64,000 nucleotides of DNA from Carya illinoinensis (GCF_018687715.1 NC_056758.1:19220001-19284000); one strand, 5' to 3'. Positions 36,008-48,204 are shown, counted from the stretch's first letter. Numbers and translations are program-made. Notes: generated by a model from the sequence alone, not told the origin.

Positions 36008-38272
36008 TGTGATGACCTGCTTTTACGTGTATTTTCACTGAAGGAGTGTTTTTAATTTAATTAATATAGTAGTCCTTTTATTTTAAATTAGTTTTTTAAT
36101 TTATTTGATATTGTGTTTAATTTATTTTAGTCGTTTTATGTTTTTAAAATCGTTTTCGGCGGATCAGTTTTTGGATTCTGGAGTGAGGATTGGACCTCAT
36201 TTCTTTTCTTTTCTCTTTCTTCTTTTTCCCTTTTTCCTTTTTCCTTTTCCCTTTTCTTTCCTTCTTCTTTCTTTCTTTTTCTTCTTCTTTTTCTCTTCTC
36301 CCCGTGCGCGCACTGCTTCCTTTTCTCCCCTTCCCGTCGCCGCCAGTTGACCAGCCCTAACCCACTGCCGTCCCGCCGCCGTGCAGTACACCACCCTCAC
36401 CAAAATCTTTCCCTCCCACCGGTGATCACCCCCACCAATTTTCAGGGCCATCCGTCCAACTGTTAGCAACCACGCACGGCTGGAAGTCACAGCACCAGCC
36501 CTCCTTTCTCTCTCTGTCGCCGGTTGCTTTCTCAGCCTAGAATCGCCGCTCGCCGGCGGCATGGCCTACACCACCCACCCAGTTTTCTTCCCCTCCCACC
36601 GGTGAACATCCCCACCAAGTTTCACCTCCATCCCAGCCACCGTTAGCCGCCATGCGCTCCTCCAAGCCACACAGTTTTTGAGCTTTTCCGGCGTCGTCGT
36701 TCCACCTCCAACCACCATCTCTTCACAACTTCTTCTTCTACCTCTTGCCGTCCTAACCCACCCAATTTCGGCCCCGATCCGTTGCCGGAGCAGCTCCCAC
36801 AAGCTCAACTCCGTTCAGCCCCTTTAAGCTCCTCCACTGCCGTTTCCACCATCACCCACGGCCAAAACTCACTTCTTTTAACTTCATAAACATATCAAGG
36901 CCATTCCCTATCAATTTTGTGTCTTGGTTTGTCCCCGTTCAAGAGTGGGTAATTTATTACCCACGAACACAGTGTAAAATACACTGTTACATTACCTTTC
37001 CTCCGTCGTTTGCAATGCCGCGAGCTTTCAAAAAATACCTTATAGCGCTGTAAGTATTTTTCAAACTCTACTTTTAGATTTAAATATATTTTTCTCTTAC
37101 AATAAATATTTGTTGTTGGTTGGTTGATTCCGGACAAAGTCCAAGGAGTTCGGGGGTCGGATGGATTGAGGACGGAGTTGCTTGGTTTATTGGTTTGTGA
37201 TTGGTTGGTTGATTTGTGCCTTGAGGTTGCATTTTTATATTGCATTCATACGCATTTTAGTTATTTGAGAAAAATGATGTTTTTGTTAGTGTAAATGGAT
37301 TTCGGGTGCGTGTGTCTCACGAGCCCAAGCCGGGATAGGTTATTATCTCAGTGGAGCTCCTCTGGTCAGTCGGGAGTAGATAATACTAAGTAACATCCCC
37401 TGGGTTGTCGCAGGGCGACGACCGGATTGCACGATACGGTAACGCTGTCGTGTCGACTCCGTGGTCCCTAGAGTGGCAGGGACTAGAGGATGGCCTGACT
37501 AGGTACGTGCTGGGGGTGAGTACTGGGCATCGCTCATTTAGGTGTCACACACGTAGACGTTACCTGAGGTGTTGCACAGAGCCAAAGTGTGCGGATGATC
37601 CCTAGGAGAGATCATGGTGCATGCATAATTGGATCGATTTTTATGGTTTTGGTTACGGGCCATTTTCTGGGAAAATGGCAAGGTTTGTTTTTTAGGCTAT
37701 GTGATCCATTTTCTGGGAAAATGGTGGTTTCTGTTTTGGACCATTATCTGGGATAATGGCGAGGAATGGTTTTAATGGTAATGTTTTTGGGCCAAATGGG
37801 TTTTCGGCGTGCGTAGAAAAATATGGTTTTATGGGACATGTGCATTGGCTTTTCTTTCATGCATATTGTTTGAGTTTTATATGTTTTTATCTAGTGGTAT
37901 TTGGATTTTACTTAACTGCGGCATCATTTTTGGTTTCGTAGATTTTGGTGTAGAGTTCGAGGAAGAGGAGGAGGCTAAGCCCGAGGATGCGGCTCCGCCG
38001 GAGTTCTGAGTTAGAGTTATGCTTTATAGTTGGTTTGAAATAATATTTGTGATTTGTAATATTTTAATACGTATGTTTTGAACAGTTTTGTATTAAACTA
38101 TGAAAATTTTGGTACTTAGTTTATGACTTTGTTATCCGCTGCGTGTTTCTTCGTGCACATTTATTGCTTGTACACACACTTGGCACTCGTCGATAGGGTG
38201 GTGACCCGTGATGTCATCATCCGGACGTCTTGATTTCCCCGTGTCCGTGCGTGGGGATTTGGGGGCGTCACA
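36008..38272 (+). mobile_element. Solo LTR of the gag-only family (copy 6)
   Basis: TGTGATGACCTGC...GGGGGCGTCACA, 2265 bp, flanked by GAAAT (36003-36007) and GTAAT (38273-38277), one mismatch. The copia integrase continues on both sides. The pyrimidine tract is near 36199-36300 and the twin hairpins near 36945-36990. Confidence 0.9.
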
Positions 38273-38277
38273 GTAAT

Positions 38278-38643
38278 AAGTTTCATGTTGGCATGACTTA
38301 GTCTTCTATGCCATAACCAATTAGTTTCATTATGAGCCGAAAAACAAATAGTATCTTGTGAGACAATTTCTTCAAAATCGATTGTATAAATATTGTTATT
38401 TCTAAAAACAATAAAACAAATATTGCAATCATGATCATTCAAAATAATGCACTTATCCATTTTGAAAGTAACTATAAATCTTTTATCACATAATTGACTT
38501 ATACTCAAAAAATTATGTTTTAGACCTTCAACAAGTAGAACATCTTCAATTATGAGAGAAGATTTATTACCAATTTTACATATTCTCACGATCTTCCCTT
38601 TCGAGTTGTTTTCAAATGTCACACGTGTCCTTCTTCTTAACAT
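38278..38643 (-). pseudogene. SIRE-like copia GAG-pre-integrase segment
   Basis: On the minus strand: LVEGLKHNFLSISQLCDKRF, then NWLWHRRLSHANMKLI, the His-containing GAG-pre-integrase block. It is the most upstream part of the copia element preserved; protease, gag and the 5' LTR are absent, cut at 38643. Confidence 0.85.
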
Positions 38644-38897
38644 TTGGCATTAGAGCATTAGGGGCATCCTAATTGGCTTAGCCAAATGAGATGGTTGGTC
38701 AAATTTTACATGATTTGGCTAAAAAATCATTCACATTGGATTGGGCAAATCTGAAATAATTTAGACTTTTGCTACAGAGGTTGACTAAAGATGGAAAATC
38801 ACTATTCATTTATCAAATATTAAAATATTAATTTCTCATTCCAAACAAATAAATTAAATTAATTAGAATAAAATTAACATTTAACATTTAGAATATA
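38644..38897. other. Unclassified sequence at the copia truncation point
   Basis: Starts GCATTAGAGCATTAGGGGCATCC and then GCTTAGCCAAATGAGATGG, reminiscent of a MITE end. No gene. It grades into an AT-rich tandem array. Confidence 0.35.
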
Positions 38898-39310
38898 ATT
38901 ATTATTAACATTTAATAATATTTTTTAATATTAATTGAAAATAATATAATTATTATTAACATTTAACAATATTTTTATAATATTAATTTACTTAGAATAT
39001 AATTATTATTAATATTTAACAATGCTTTTTTTAATATTAAGTTAATTAGAATATAATTATTATTAACATTTAATAATACTTTTTTAAATATTAATTTAAA
39101 TTACTATTAACATTTAATATTAATTTAATTAGAATATAATTAGTATTAACATTTAATAATACTTTTTAAATATTAATTTAATTAGAATATAATTATTATT
39201 AACATTTAATAACAATTTTTTAATATTAATTTAATTAGAGTATAATTATTATTAACATTTAATAATACTTATTTAAATATTAATTTTATATAATATTTAA
39301 TATATATATT
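38898..39310. repeat. AT-rich tandem repeat, about 53-bp unit
   Basis: Eight occurrences of ATTAACATTTAA-type motifs at 38908, 38958, 39011, 39065, 39109, 39148, 39201 and 39254, spaced 39-54 bp (mode 53). The consensus core is ATTTAATTAGAATATAATTA. Related sequence appears at 63165-63290. Confidence 0.8.
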
Positions 39311-39463
39311 AACAGATAATAGAATATATATTAATAATCAAATGCATGAAGTACAGAAAAGAAGGACAGGCGGTACAACCATCCTTGATGCATGAATAAA
39401 AAGTAAAGAATAATATAGGATAAAAATAACTTTATTGAAAACATAATACTTACAAAGAAATTA
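39311..39463. other. Left flank of element B; possible pararetrovirus leader
   Basis: Non-coding. Because element B inserted between this sequence and 47869, it was once contiguous with the minus-strand TATA at 48002-48009. It has AATAAA on the minus strand near 39430. That could be the viral leader and poly(A) signal, but this is inference. Confidence 0.3.
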
Positions 39464-40861
39464 ATTCTTGTGATGACCCGTTTTTACGTGTATTTTCACT
39501 GAAGGCGCTTTTTAATTTATTTAATATAATAGTTCTTTTATTTTAAATTATTGTATTTTAAATTGGTTTTAATTTATTTGATGTTGTGCTTAATTTATTT
39601 AATCGTTTTACGGTTTTTAAAATCGTTTTCAACGGATCAGTTTTGGTTTTCAGAGTGAGGACTGGACCTCATTTCTTTTCCCTCATCTTTTCTTTTTCTT
39701 TTCTCTTTTTCCTTTTTCTTTTTCCTTTTTCCTTCTTTTTCTTTCTTTTTCTTTCTTTTCTTCTTCTTTCTTCTCCTTTCTCTCCCGCGTACACCGAACA
39801 GCTTCTTTTTCTCCTTCCCGTCGCCGCCCCTTTGACCACCAGTTCTCCACCGTCCAACCACCGTTTAGTGCACCACCACCACCATTCTCTTCCCCTTCCA
39901 TCAGAGCTCATCCCCACCAATTTTTAGAGCCATCGGACTAGCCGTTAGCTGCCGCGAGCCCCCGGAAGTCACGGCACTTGCTCTGTTTTTCCCCCTGTCG
40001 CTGGTTGCTTTCGCAGCCCAAAACCACCGCTCGCCGGCGGCGTGGCCTACACCACCCACCCAGTTTTCTTTCCCTCTCACAGGTGAACATCCCCACCAAG
40101 TTTCACCTCCATCCGAGCCACCGTTAGCCACCACGAGCTCCACCAATCCACACGGTTTTTCACCGATTCCAACGTCATCGCACCACCTCTGACCACCATC
40201 TCTTCACAGCTTCTTCCCCCACCTCTTATCGACCTAACCCACCCATTTCCGGCCTCGATCCATTGCCGAAGAAGCTCCCACGAGCTCAACTCCGTTCAGC
40301 CCATTTTTGGCCTTCGACTGCCGTTTCCACCACCACCCATGGCCAAAACTCGTTTCCTTTAGTTTCATAAATATCTCAAGACCATTCCCTATCAATTTCC
40401 TGCCTTGGTTTGTCCCCGTTTGAAAGTAGGTAATTTATTACCCACAGCCACAGTGTAAATTACACTGTTACGTTGCTTTTCCTCCGTCGTTTGCAACGCC
40501 GCGAGCTTTCTAAAAATACCGTAAGTATTTTCCAAACTCTACTTTTAGATTTAAATATATTTTGCTCCTAAAATAATTATTTGACTGCTGGTTGGTTGAT
40601 TCCGGACTGAGTCCGAAGAGTTCGGGGTTCGGATGGATTGAGGACGGAGTTGTTTGGTTGATGTTTTTATTTGTTTGAGATATTTGAACTTTGATGTTTG
40701 CTTTGTATAGTGCACGCATGTTCATGTTTAAAAAGGGAAAACCGGGTTTTTCGTGTAGTTGCATGCATGTACATGTGTTTGAAAAATGAAAGCTGTGCTG
40801 GTAAGCAAGAAATGATTTATGGTATATGTGAACGGTTGGACTGACTGGTTTGAGTCAGAGG

Positions 40862-41056
40862 CACGCGTAGGGATGGTGGTAAGCAGGGACGGTGGTAGAA
40901 TCCCGCCTGTGATTCCCTCCTACGGTGCACGCGTAGGGATGGTGGTGAGCAGGGATGGTGGTAGAGTCTCGCCTGTGATTCCCGCCTATGGTGCACGCGT
41001 AGGGATCGTGGTGAGCAGGGATGGTGGTAGAGTCCCGCCTATGAGTCTCGCCTACA
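40862..41056 (+). repeat. 66-bp minisatellite in element B LTR
   Basis: Three units starting GCACGCGTAGGGATGGTGGT and containing GAGCAGGGATGGTGGTAGAG and TCCCGCCTGTGATTCCCGCC. The 3' LTR has a shorter version at about 47070-47225. Other LTR copies instead carry the block GACTCCGTGGTCCC...CGATACGGTAACGC here. Confidence 0.85.
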
Positions 41057-41294
41057 GTGCTCTGATGGTTTGGTTAATGGGCCATTTTCTGGGAAAATGG
41101 CGAGATTTTGTATGAGGATATTGCGATCCATTTTCTGGGAAAATGGTGATTTGGGCCATTATCTAGGATAATGGCAAGGCTTGGTTTTATACAATATATT
41201 TTTGGGCCAAATGGGATTTTGGCGTGCGTGGAAAAAATGTGATTTTATGGGATGAGAGCATTTGCATTCTTTCATGCATATTGTGGAGTTTATT

Positions 41295-41420
41295 ATGTTT
41301 TTATCTAGTGGTGTTTGGATTTTACTTACCTGCGGCACCATTTTTGGTACCGTAGATTTTGGTGCAGAGATCGAAGAGGAGGAGGCTGAGCCCGAGGATG
41401 CGGCTCCGCCAGAGTTCTGA
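41295..41420 (+). other. Small LTR open frame with acidic tail
   Basis: A 41-residue frame, MFLSSGVWILL... ending EEEEAEPEDAAPPEF. Equivalents are at 3236-3364 (minus), 19225-19353 (minus), 24530-24652 (minus), 37881-38009 (plus) and near 47471-47597 (plus). Frameshifts break it in copy 2 and in both LTRs of A. Comparing copies by hand, most changes alter amino acids, so I see no sign of protein-level selection. It is listed because it recurs, not because I believe it is a gene. Confidence 0.2.
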
Positions 41421-41688
41421 GTTGAAATTATTATCTTGTTGTTACTTTGAATAATATTTGTATCTTGTAATATTTTAATATGTAAGTTTTGAACAGCTTT
41501 GTATTATATTAAGAAAAAAAAATTCTGGTACTTAGTTATGACTTTCGTTATTCGCTGCATTTTCTTTTGCACATTTGTTACTTTTACACACACTTGGCAC
41601 TCGTCGATAGGGTGGTGACCCAGGTTGTCATCATCTGGACGTCTCGATTTTCCCGTGTCCGTGCGTGGGGATTTAGGGGCGTTATAGG

Positions 41689-41700
41689 TGGTATCAGAGC
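41689..41700 (+). other. Element B primer binding site
   Basis: TGGTATCAGAGC, two bases after the LTR; initiator tRNA-Met type. Confidence 0.92.
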
Positions 41701-41980
41701 GGTTTGGCTCTGGGTAAAACCACATGTCCCGTAGGTAGTACCAGAATGTTTTTAAAGTTGTGTTTTAAAATTTATTTTAAGTAAAGTTGTTGTTTAACGT
41801 GTTTTATTTGTTTTATGTATTTGAGCTTGTTTGCTTGTTTTTATTTATTTAGTTATGTTATTGCATGCTGGTTTCTTTTGTTTCTGGCTATGTGGTGTTG
41901 GTTTTGGTTTTTGGTTTTATGTTGTGGGTTTTTATTTATTTTTCTTAAAGGGGGGTCAAAGGTTGTGTTGTGGCAGGAAA

Positions 41981-43130
41981 ATGGTGAGACCAAGGAAATC
42001 TACTCAAGGGCCACAGGATGATTCCATAGCCCAAGCAATATGGCAGATGACTGAATTTATGCAACAGAATTTTAGGCCACAACAAGCAGGGCCTTGGCCA
42101 CAACCAGGAGGTCCTTGGTTACAACAAAGAGGGTTTTGGCAACAAGGAGGGCCTTGGCTACTACCTGGAGGGCCTAGTGGAGGGGTGCAAGCTGGGTGCA
42201 CCTATGAGTGCTTTCTGGCACATAGAACTCCACACTTCACTGGAGAAGATGATCCACTTCAAGCTGGAAAGTGGGTCAAAGACTTGGAAAGAACTTTTGA
42301 GGTGTGTGGTTGCACTGAGGCGCAACAAGTACTCTACGCCAGCTATCTGTTGCAAGGCACCGCTTCTGAGTGGTGGGATACCAAGAGAGTAATGCTGGAA
42401 TCAGAACTGGGGTCTTTCGCCGCTGTGACATGGCAGCGATTCAAGAAAGAGTTTAATGATCACTTCTTTCCCGCTTCTGTAAGGCGGCAAAAGGCAAGAG
42501 AGTTCTCAAGTTTGGTCCAAGGGAGCATGACAGTGGAACAGTACGCCCGAAGATTTATAGAACTTGGGCGATTTGCTCCCCACCTCATCGCCACAGAAGA
42601 AATGCGAGCCGAGCATTTCCAGGAGGGTCTACGTCCTGATATACGCCTTATGGTGGTCAGCCACCAGATATCCACTTTTCAAGATTTAGTGGATGTGGAC
42701 ACTCTTGTGGAGCGAGAGAATAATTTGAGAATGGGCTCCCCTCCAGGACATAAGAGGCGGAGTTTTTCTGGTGAAGGAAGTAGTTCGGGTTCGCCTCAGA
42801 AGTTTGTTCAGCAGACTAGGATTCGACCATTAGCAGCCTCGGGAGTGCGTATGGGAGGACGAGTGGCAGTTTGTGGAAGATGTAATAGAGCTCACAGAGG
42901 CGAGTGTCGTCTGGGTAGTAACCAATGTTTTGAGTGCGGTCAGACAGGGGCATCTTGCTCGTGAATGCCCTAGTCGAGTTCAAGAAAGTCGTGGAGCTCA
43001 TCGTAGTGGTAGAGCTAACCAGAGGCATTTGGCTCGGGCTCGAATGTACGCAATGACTCCTGGTACCATTGGAGGCGAGGTTACAGAGACTCAGAATGCT
43101 GGAGTCATGGCAGGTATGGTTCTAATTTAA
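41981..43130 (+). pseudogene. Retrotransposon gag, full length with one frameshift (element B)
   Basis: I place the start at the ATG at 41981 (MVRPRKSTQGPQDDS); the open frame extends further upstream to 41831 but through leader sequence shared with A. The N-terminus has four Gly-Pro-Trp-rich repeats (GPWPQPGGPWLQQRGF). The gag core follows (HFTGEDDPLQAGKWVKDLER, VTWQRFKKEFNDHFFPAS, SMTVEQYARRFIELGRFA), then CGRCNRAHRGEC and a second knuckle starting CFECGQ. A one-base shift near 42943-42950 ends the frame at 42964; the other frame continues GHLARECPSRVQ to GVMAGMVLI and stop at 43130. The style resembles Ty3/gypsy gag. Protease is absent where it would normally continue. Confidence 0.9.
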
Positions 43131-45690
43131 TGCCTTGTGTGGTTTTGTTTTCTTTTATATATGTATATTATCGAGGCTTGGAGAGAATGGCATGATCTGG
43201 GTGATCTTTAGGGAAGTAGAATACTTGAGTTCTCTAGTTCCATGGAGTTTATGAAATGGTCTATAACGTAGTAGATTGTAAGTTCAACAAATTTCAAGGA
43301 TAGATTTTATGAAGTTTCATTAAAGTTTTAAAGCTTGGGGCCTTATAGATTTTAGGAAAATAGGTTTATGGTAATTAAGGTGTTAGGTTCGACAAGCTTT
43401 GGGGGGAATAATTAAATTTTGAGTTTTAGATTTCATGATTCGGATGAATAATTTGGTGGCAATTGGGGCTTTAGATTTTACAAGCTTTTAAGGTAAATGT
43501 TTTGGATTAAAGCTACCAATCTTGAGAATTTCAGAAAATGATTTATTATCTAGTAATGTTTTAGAATTTGAAGGATTTGAGAGTCGATTTTCTTTTATGC
43601 GATGTAAGTTTCTTGACCTTAGAAGTTCTGGAAGATGATTCTTATTTGATTTAAGGTTTTAGAATTGCAGAGTTGAAGGATTGATTTATAATAAGTGTTG
43701 AGTTCTTAGTTTTACAGACTTAGTGCTGTAGCTTGATCTACTCTAGTGAGTGATTAGTTTGTAACCATTAAAATGGGTTGATTAGAGTTGAGTTGTTGAT
43801 ATGAAAATTTTTCTAGAGTAGATTTTTTTGAGAATTGGAGGTAATGACCTAGTGCGTGTATTTCTTTGAGGATTGAAGATATCGAGCTAGTTTAGAAAAT
43901 AATTATTGTTAACTCGAGGTTGTAGTGGCAGATGTTAGGAAATGATTCTATTGATTCGAAAGATATAAGTCCATCAGGGTGTTGGAAATAGTAGATTTTG
44001 TGTTGGTATTGAATACGATTGAATTTGAGGCTATACGATCCGTAGACTTTTGGGAATGGATTCTTAGCAAGTTTAAGGTCATTCTCAGTACCAAACTTTA
44101 AGCAATGGCTAGTTGCTGATTTAAGGATATAAGTTGAGTAGATTCAAGAATGATTCTTGTTGAGTTGAGGATATAAGTCCAAGTGATGGAAATGTGATAA
44201 TGGATCACTTGTACGTTTGAATGATTTGTGGTGTTGGCTAAGAGTACATGAGATCGATGAGTAGTAATGGTAAGGGCGTATGGATTTCGGGGAGTGTTGG
44301 TTCTAGTCTCATCCATTTTTGGCTTGGTAGGAGTTGAAGAGGAATCTGTGTGGTAATATTAAATTCAGGAGATTTTGGCTTTGAGTTGTTTGGTAAGTTG
44401 AACGGAATGTGCAGTCGAAGCGGGTTACCCATTGGGATGATGGTTTGAAACGACTGTTGTGTTTATCTTGAAAATTAATTGCGACTTGAAGTCATATGAA
44501 TTTATATTGGTGAGGCTATATTTTTCTTTGGAGATCAAGTATCCAGTTGGGAGAATTGGGGATATGGTTATTTAAATTGAAAAGAGATCGTTAGGTCACC
44601 ATATGGGGTGTATGAAGTAATAAATCTAAAAAGTTGAAATTTATGCATCAAAGGTGGGTAGCATGATCGTATGTATGAAGTAATAAAGTAGTAGGATCCT
44701 TGAATGTTGTTTAATAGTTTTTGATGGATTGAAGATTTAAACAGTATGACCTATCTTGAGATGTTTTTTTTTGTGAAGTGCTATTGAAGGAATTAGTTGT
44801 GCTAAAACTAAAGTTTTTTAGAGTACAAGTAGGTGGGTGAGTTACCAAGAGTGTTTCGATTATGTCTAGGTGAAGTTAGTGGTAGTTTATAGTGTGTGAG
44901 TTATTGCAAGATTAGATGTTATTCATAATATAGGTAATGAGTTTGAAGTATGGGATATCGGATAGAAGTTATAAGCGCTCTCGTTGGTTGGCCGGGAAGG
45001 ACTTGGGCCTTTTGGAGATGTTCCTTATCTTCAGGAGAGACAGGTGTATTTTAGGATGATGCTACATGTTTTCAAATTAGGGCCTAGAGGTTGATTAGTA
45101 CTGGTTTCCGTCATCAATCAATGATGTATTTTTGCAGAATGTTGGTTTTCGTTTAGGGCAGCGATGGCCAATTGAGGAACGAGTGGAGATTTATGGTTTT
45201 TTTTTAGGTATATGATTTTCTATGGAAATGTGGTAAAGCTTTTCTTGTGATTAGGTGTGGATTGAGCTTATACTTCATGATATTAATTTTTCAGGACATA
45301 GCCTTTATGTATTTTGGTGAGTTATCAGAGTGCACGTGAAAAGCATGATTTTTGGAGATTCTTAGAAGTTCAAATTTTGTGTTGATTTTGAAGGATTAGT
45401 AGTGATTCGTAGTTTTAATGAGAGATTAATCTTTTGGTCGTGCAATTTGGTTTATGGATGGTTAACTTTGGAAGTGGCTATTAAGTTACCAAAGTTGGAA
45501 TGAGATGAAAGTTTGGAAGGTAAAGCAGAGACGTCGTGGATATTAGCAATTTATGCTGTGAAGTTAATAACCATTGGTTTTGTTGGGAGTTGTCGATGTT
45601 ATGTATCTCTCATATATGTTCGTAGTTGTATCTTGTATCTGTTTGGCACTGATGATTGATCTTGCAAATTTCGAGGACGAAATTTATTTT
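43131..45690 (+). other. Long non-coding 3' interior of element B
   Basis: AT-rich and without any pol motif in six frames. Its colinear homology to element A (30820 down to 28329) shows that it is a fixed part of the family and not a private insertion. Confidence 0.8.
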
Positions 45691-45703
45691 TAAGGGGGGA
45701 GGA
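45691..45703 (+). other. Element B polypurine tract
   Basis: TAAGGGGGGAGGA abuts the 3' LTR start TGTGATGACCCG. Confidence 0.92.
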
Positions 45704-47863
45704 TGTGATGACCCGTTTTTATGTGTATTTTCACTGAAGGCGCTTTTTAATTTATTTAATATAATAGTTCTTTTATTTTAAATTATTGTATTTTAAATTG
45801 GTTTTAATTTATTTGATGTTGTGTTTAATTTATTTAGTCGTTTTACGATTTTTAAAATCGTTTTCGACGGATCAGTTTTGGTTTCCAGAGTGAGGACTGG
45901 AACTCATTTCTTTTCTCTCATCTTTTCTTTTTCTTTTCTCTTTTTCCTTTTTCTTTTTCCTTTTTCCTTCTTTTTCTTTCTTTTTCTTTCTTTTCTTCTT
46001 CTTTCTTCTCCTTTCTCTCTCGCGTATGCCGAACAGCTTCTTTTTCTCCTTCCCGTTGCCTCCCCTTTGACCGCCCAGTTCTCCGCCGTCCAGCCACCGT
46101 TTAGTGCACCACCACCACCATTCTCTTCCCCTTCTACCAGAGATCATCCCCACCAATTTTCAGAGCCATCGGACCAGCCGTTAGCTGCCGCGAGCCCTCG
46201 GAAGTCATGGCACCTGTTCTGTTTTTCCCCCTGTCCCCGGAAGTCACGGCACCATTCGCCGGTTTTCTTCCCCTCTCACAGGTGAACATCCCCACCAAGT
46301 TTCACCTCCATCCGAGCCACCGTTAGCCACCACGAGCTCCACCAAGCCACATGATTTTTCACCAATTCCGGCGCCGTCGCACCACCTCCGGCCACCATCT
46401 CTTCACAGCTTCTTCTCCCACCTCTTGCCGACCTAACCCACCCATTTCCGGCCTCGATCCGTTGTTGGAGTAGCTCCCACGAGCTCAACTCCGTTTAGCC
46501 CCTTTTTAGCCTTCGACCGCCGTTTCCACCACCACCCACGGCCAAAACTCGTTTCCTTTAGCTTCATAAATATCTCAAGACCATTCCCTATCAATTTTGT
46601 GCCTTGGTTTGTCCCCGTTCGAAAGTGGTAATTTATTACCCACGGCCACAGTGTAAATTACACTGTTACGTTGCTTTTCCTCCGCAGTTTACAACGCCGC
46701 GAGCTTTCTAAAAATACCATATAACGCTGTAAGTATTTTCCACACTCTACTTTTAGATTTAAATATATTTTGCTCCTACAATAATTATTTGACTGCTAGT
46801 TGGTTGATTCTGGACTGAGTCCGAGGAGTTCGGGGATCGGATAGATTGAGGACGGAGTTGTTTGGTTGATGTTGTTATTTGTTTGAGATATTTGAACCTT
46901 GATGTTTGCTTTGTATAGTGCACGCATGTTCATGTTTAAAAAGAGAAAACCGGGTTTTCGTGTAGTTGCATGCATGTACATGTGTTTGAAAAATGAAAGC
47001 TGTGCTGGTAAACGAGAAATGATTTATGGTATATGTGAACGGTTGAACTGACTGGTTTGAGTCAGAGGCAAGCGTAGGGATGGTGGTAAGCAGGGACGGT
47101 GGTAGAATCCCGCCTGTGATTCCCGTCTATGGTGCACGCGTAGGGATGGTGGTAGAGTCCCGCCTGTGATTCCCGCCTACGGTGCACGCGTAGGGATCGT
47201 GGTGAGCAGAGATGGTGGTAGAGTCCCGCCTACAGTACTCTAATGGTTTGGTTAATGGCCATTTTCTGGAAAAATGGCGAGGTTTTGTATGAGAATATTG
47301 CGATCCATTTTTTGGGAAAATGATGGTTTGGGCCATTATCTGGGATAATGGCGAGGCTTGGTTTTAGACGATATGTTTTTGGGCTAAATGGGATTTTGGC
47401 GTGTGTGAAAAAAATGTGATTTTATGGGATGAGAGCATTTTCATTCTTTTATGCATATTGTGGAGTTTATTATGTTTTTATCTAGTGGTGTTTGGATTTT
47501 ACTTACATGCGGCACCATTTTTGGTACCGTAGATTTTGGTGCATGGATCGAGGAGAAGGAGGCTGAGCCCGAGGATGCGGCTCCGCTGGAGTTCTGAGTT
47601 GAAATTATTATCTTGTTGTTGCTTTGAATAATATTTGTATCTTGTAATATTTTAATATGTAAGTTTTGAACAGCTTTGTATTATATTAAGAAAAAAAAAT
47701 TCTGGTACTTAGTTATGACTTTCGTTATCCGCTGCGTTTTCTTTTGCACATTTGTTGTTTTTACATACACTTGGCACTCGTCGATAGGGTGGTGACCTGG
47801 GTTGTCATCATCCGGACGTCTCGATTTTCCCGTGTCCGTGCGTGGGGATTTGGGGGCGTCACA
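45704..47863 (+). repeat. Element B 3' LTR
   Basis: TGTGATGACCCG...GGGGGCGTCACA, 2160 bp, very similar to the 5' LTR except for minisatellite length and a deletion of about 150 bp near 46225-46262. Confidence 0.92.
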
Positions 47864-48001
47864 ATTCTCAAAGGATTGAAAGGCAGTAGATATTGAAAGG
47901 AGTTTACAAGAGAGAGTTTTTGAAAGTGATGAGAGAGAGAAGGACTAGGAATGGCTTCAAATGAGAAATTCTTAATGTCTTTCCTTACTTACAAACTGCC
48001 T

Positions 48002-48009
48002 ATATATAG
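48002..48009 (-). promoter_or_regulatory. Candidate pararetrovirus TATA box
   Basis: TATATATA in the context CTGCCTATATATAGACATC, in the non-coding stretch after the last viral frame. A pregenomic-RNA promoter is expected in that position. Element B inserted about 135 bp downstream of it. Confidence 0.45.
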
Positions 48010-48204
48010 ACATCAAAATAGTACCTTATAATAATATTACTGACATGTACAGTGACTCTAATAACTCATACACAGTAAATAGGCGGCTACATTTATTAAA
48101 CATAGGCTGCTAAAAACAGTAAATGGACAGCTGGATTATTTTTGGCTGACGGGCATCTTGATCATTGTTCTAATAATGGACAAAAGGGTAATAATCTTTT
48201 AGAA

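Larger units (their letters stand above)
39469..41686 (+). repeat. Element B 5' LTR
   Basis: Begins TGTGATGACCCG; the end has decayed from GCGTCACA to GCGTTATA by two C-to-T changes, while the 3' LTR keeps CACA. Twin hairpins near 40430-40475. Confidence 0.9.
39469..47863 (+). mobile_element. Element B: complete gag-only LTR retrotransposon
   Basis: An 8395-bp element with LTRs at 39469-41686 and 45704-47863. ATTCT duplications are perfect (39464-39468 and 47864-47868). Primer site, full-length but frameshifted gag, 2.5 kb of non-coding DNA and a polypurine tract follow in order. There is no pol. It is inserted next to the promoter end of the pararetrovirus fossil. Confidence 0.94.

Noticed and set aside
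37881..38009. Small frame ending in an acidic EEEEA-PEDAAPPEF tail, repeated in most LTR copies
   Set aside because: Start and stop recur, but changes between copies are mainly non-silent, frameshifts occur in copy 2 and element A, and GAG slippage explains the length changes. Retained only as a low-confidence feature.
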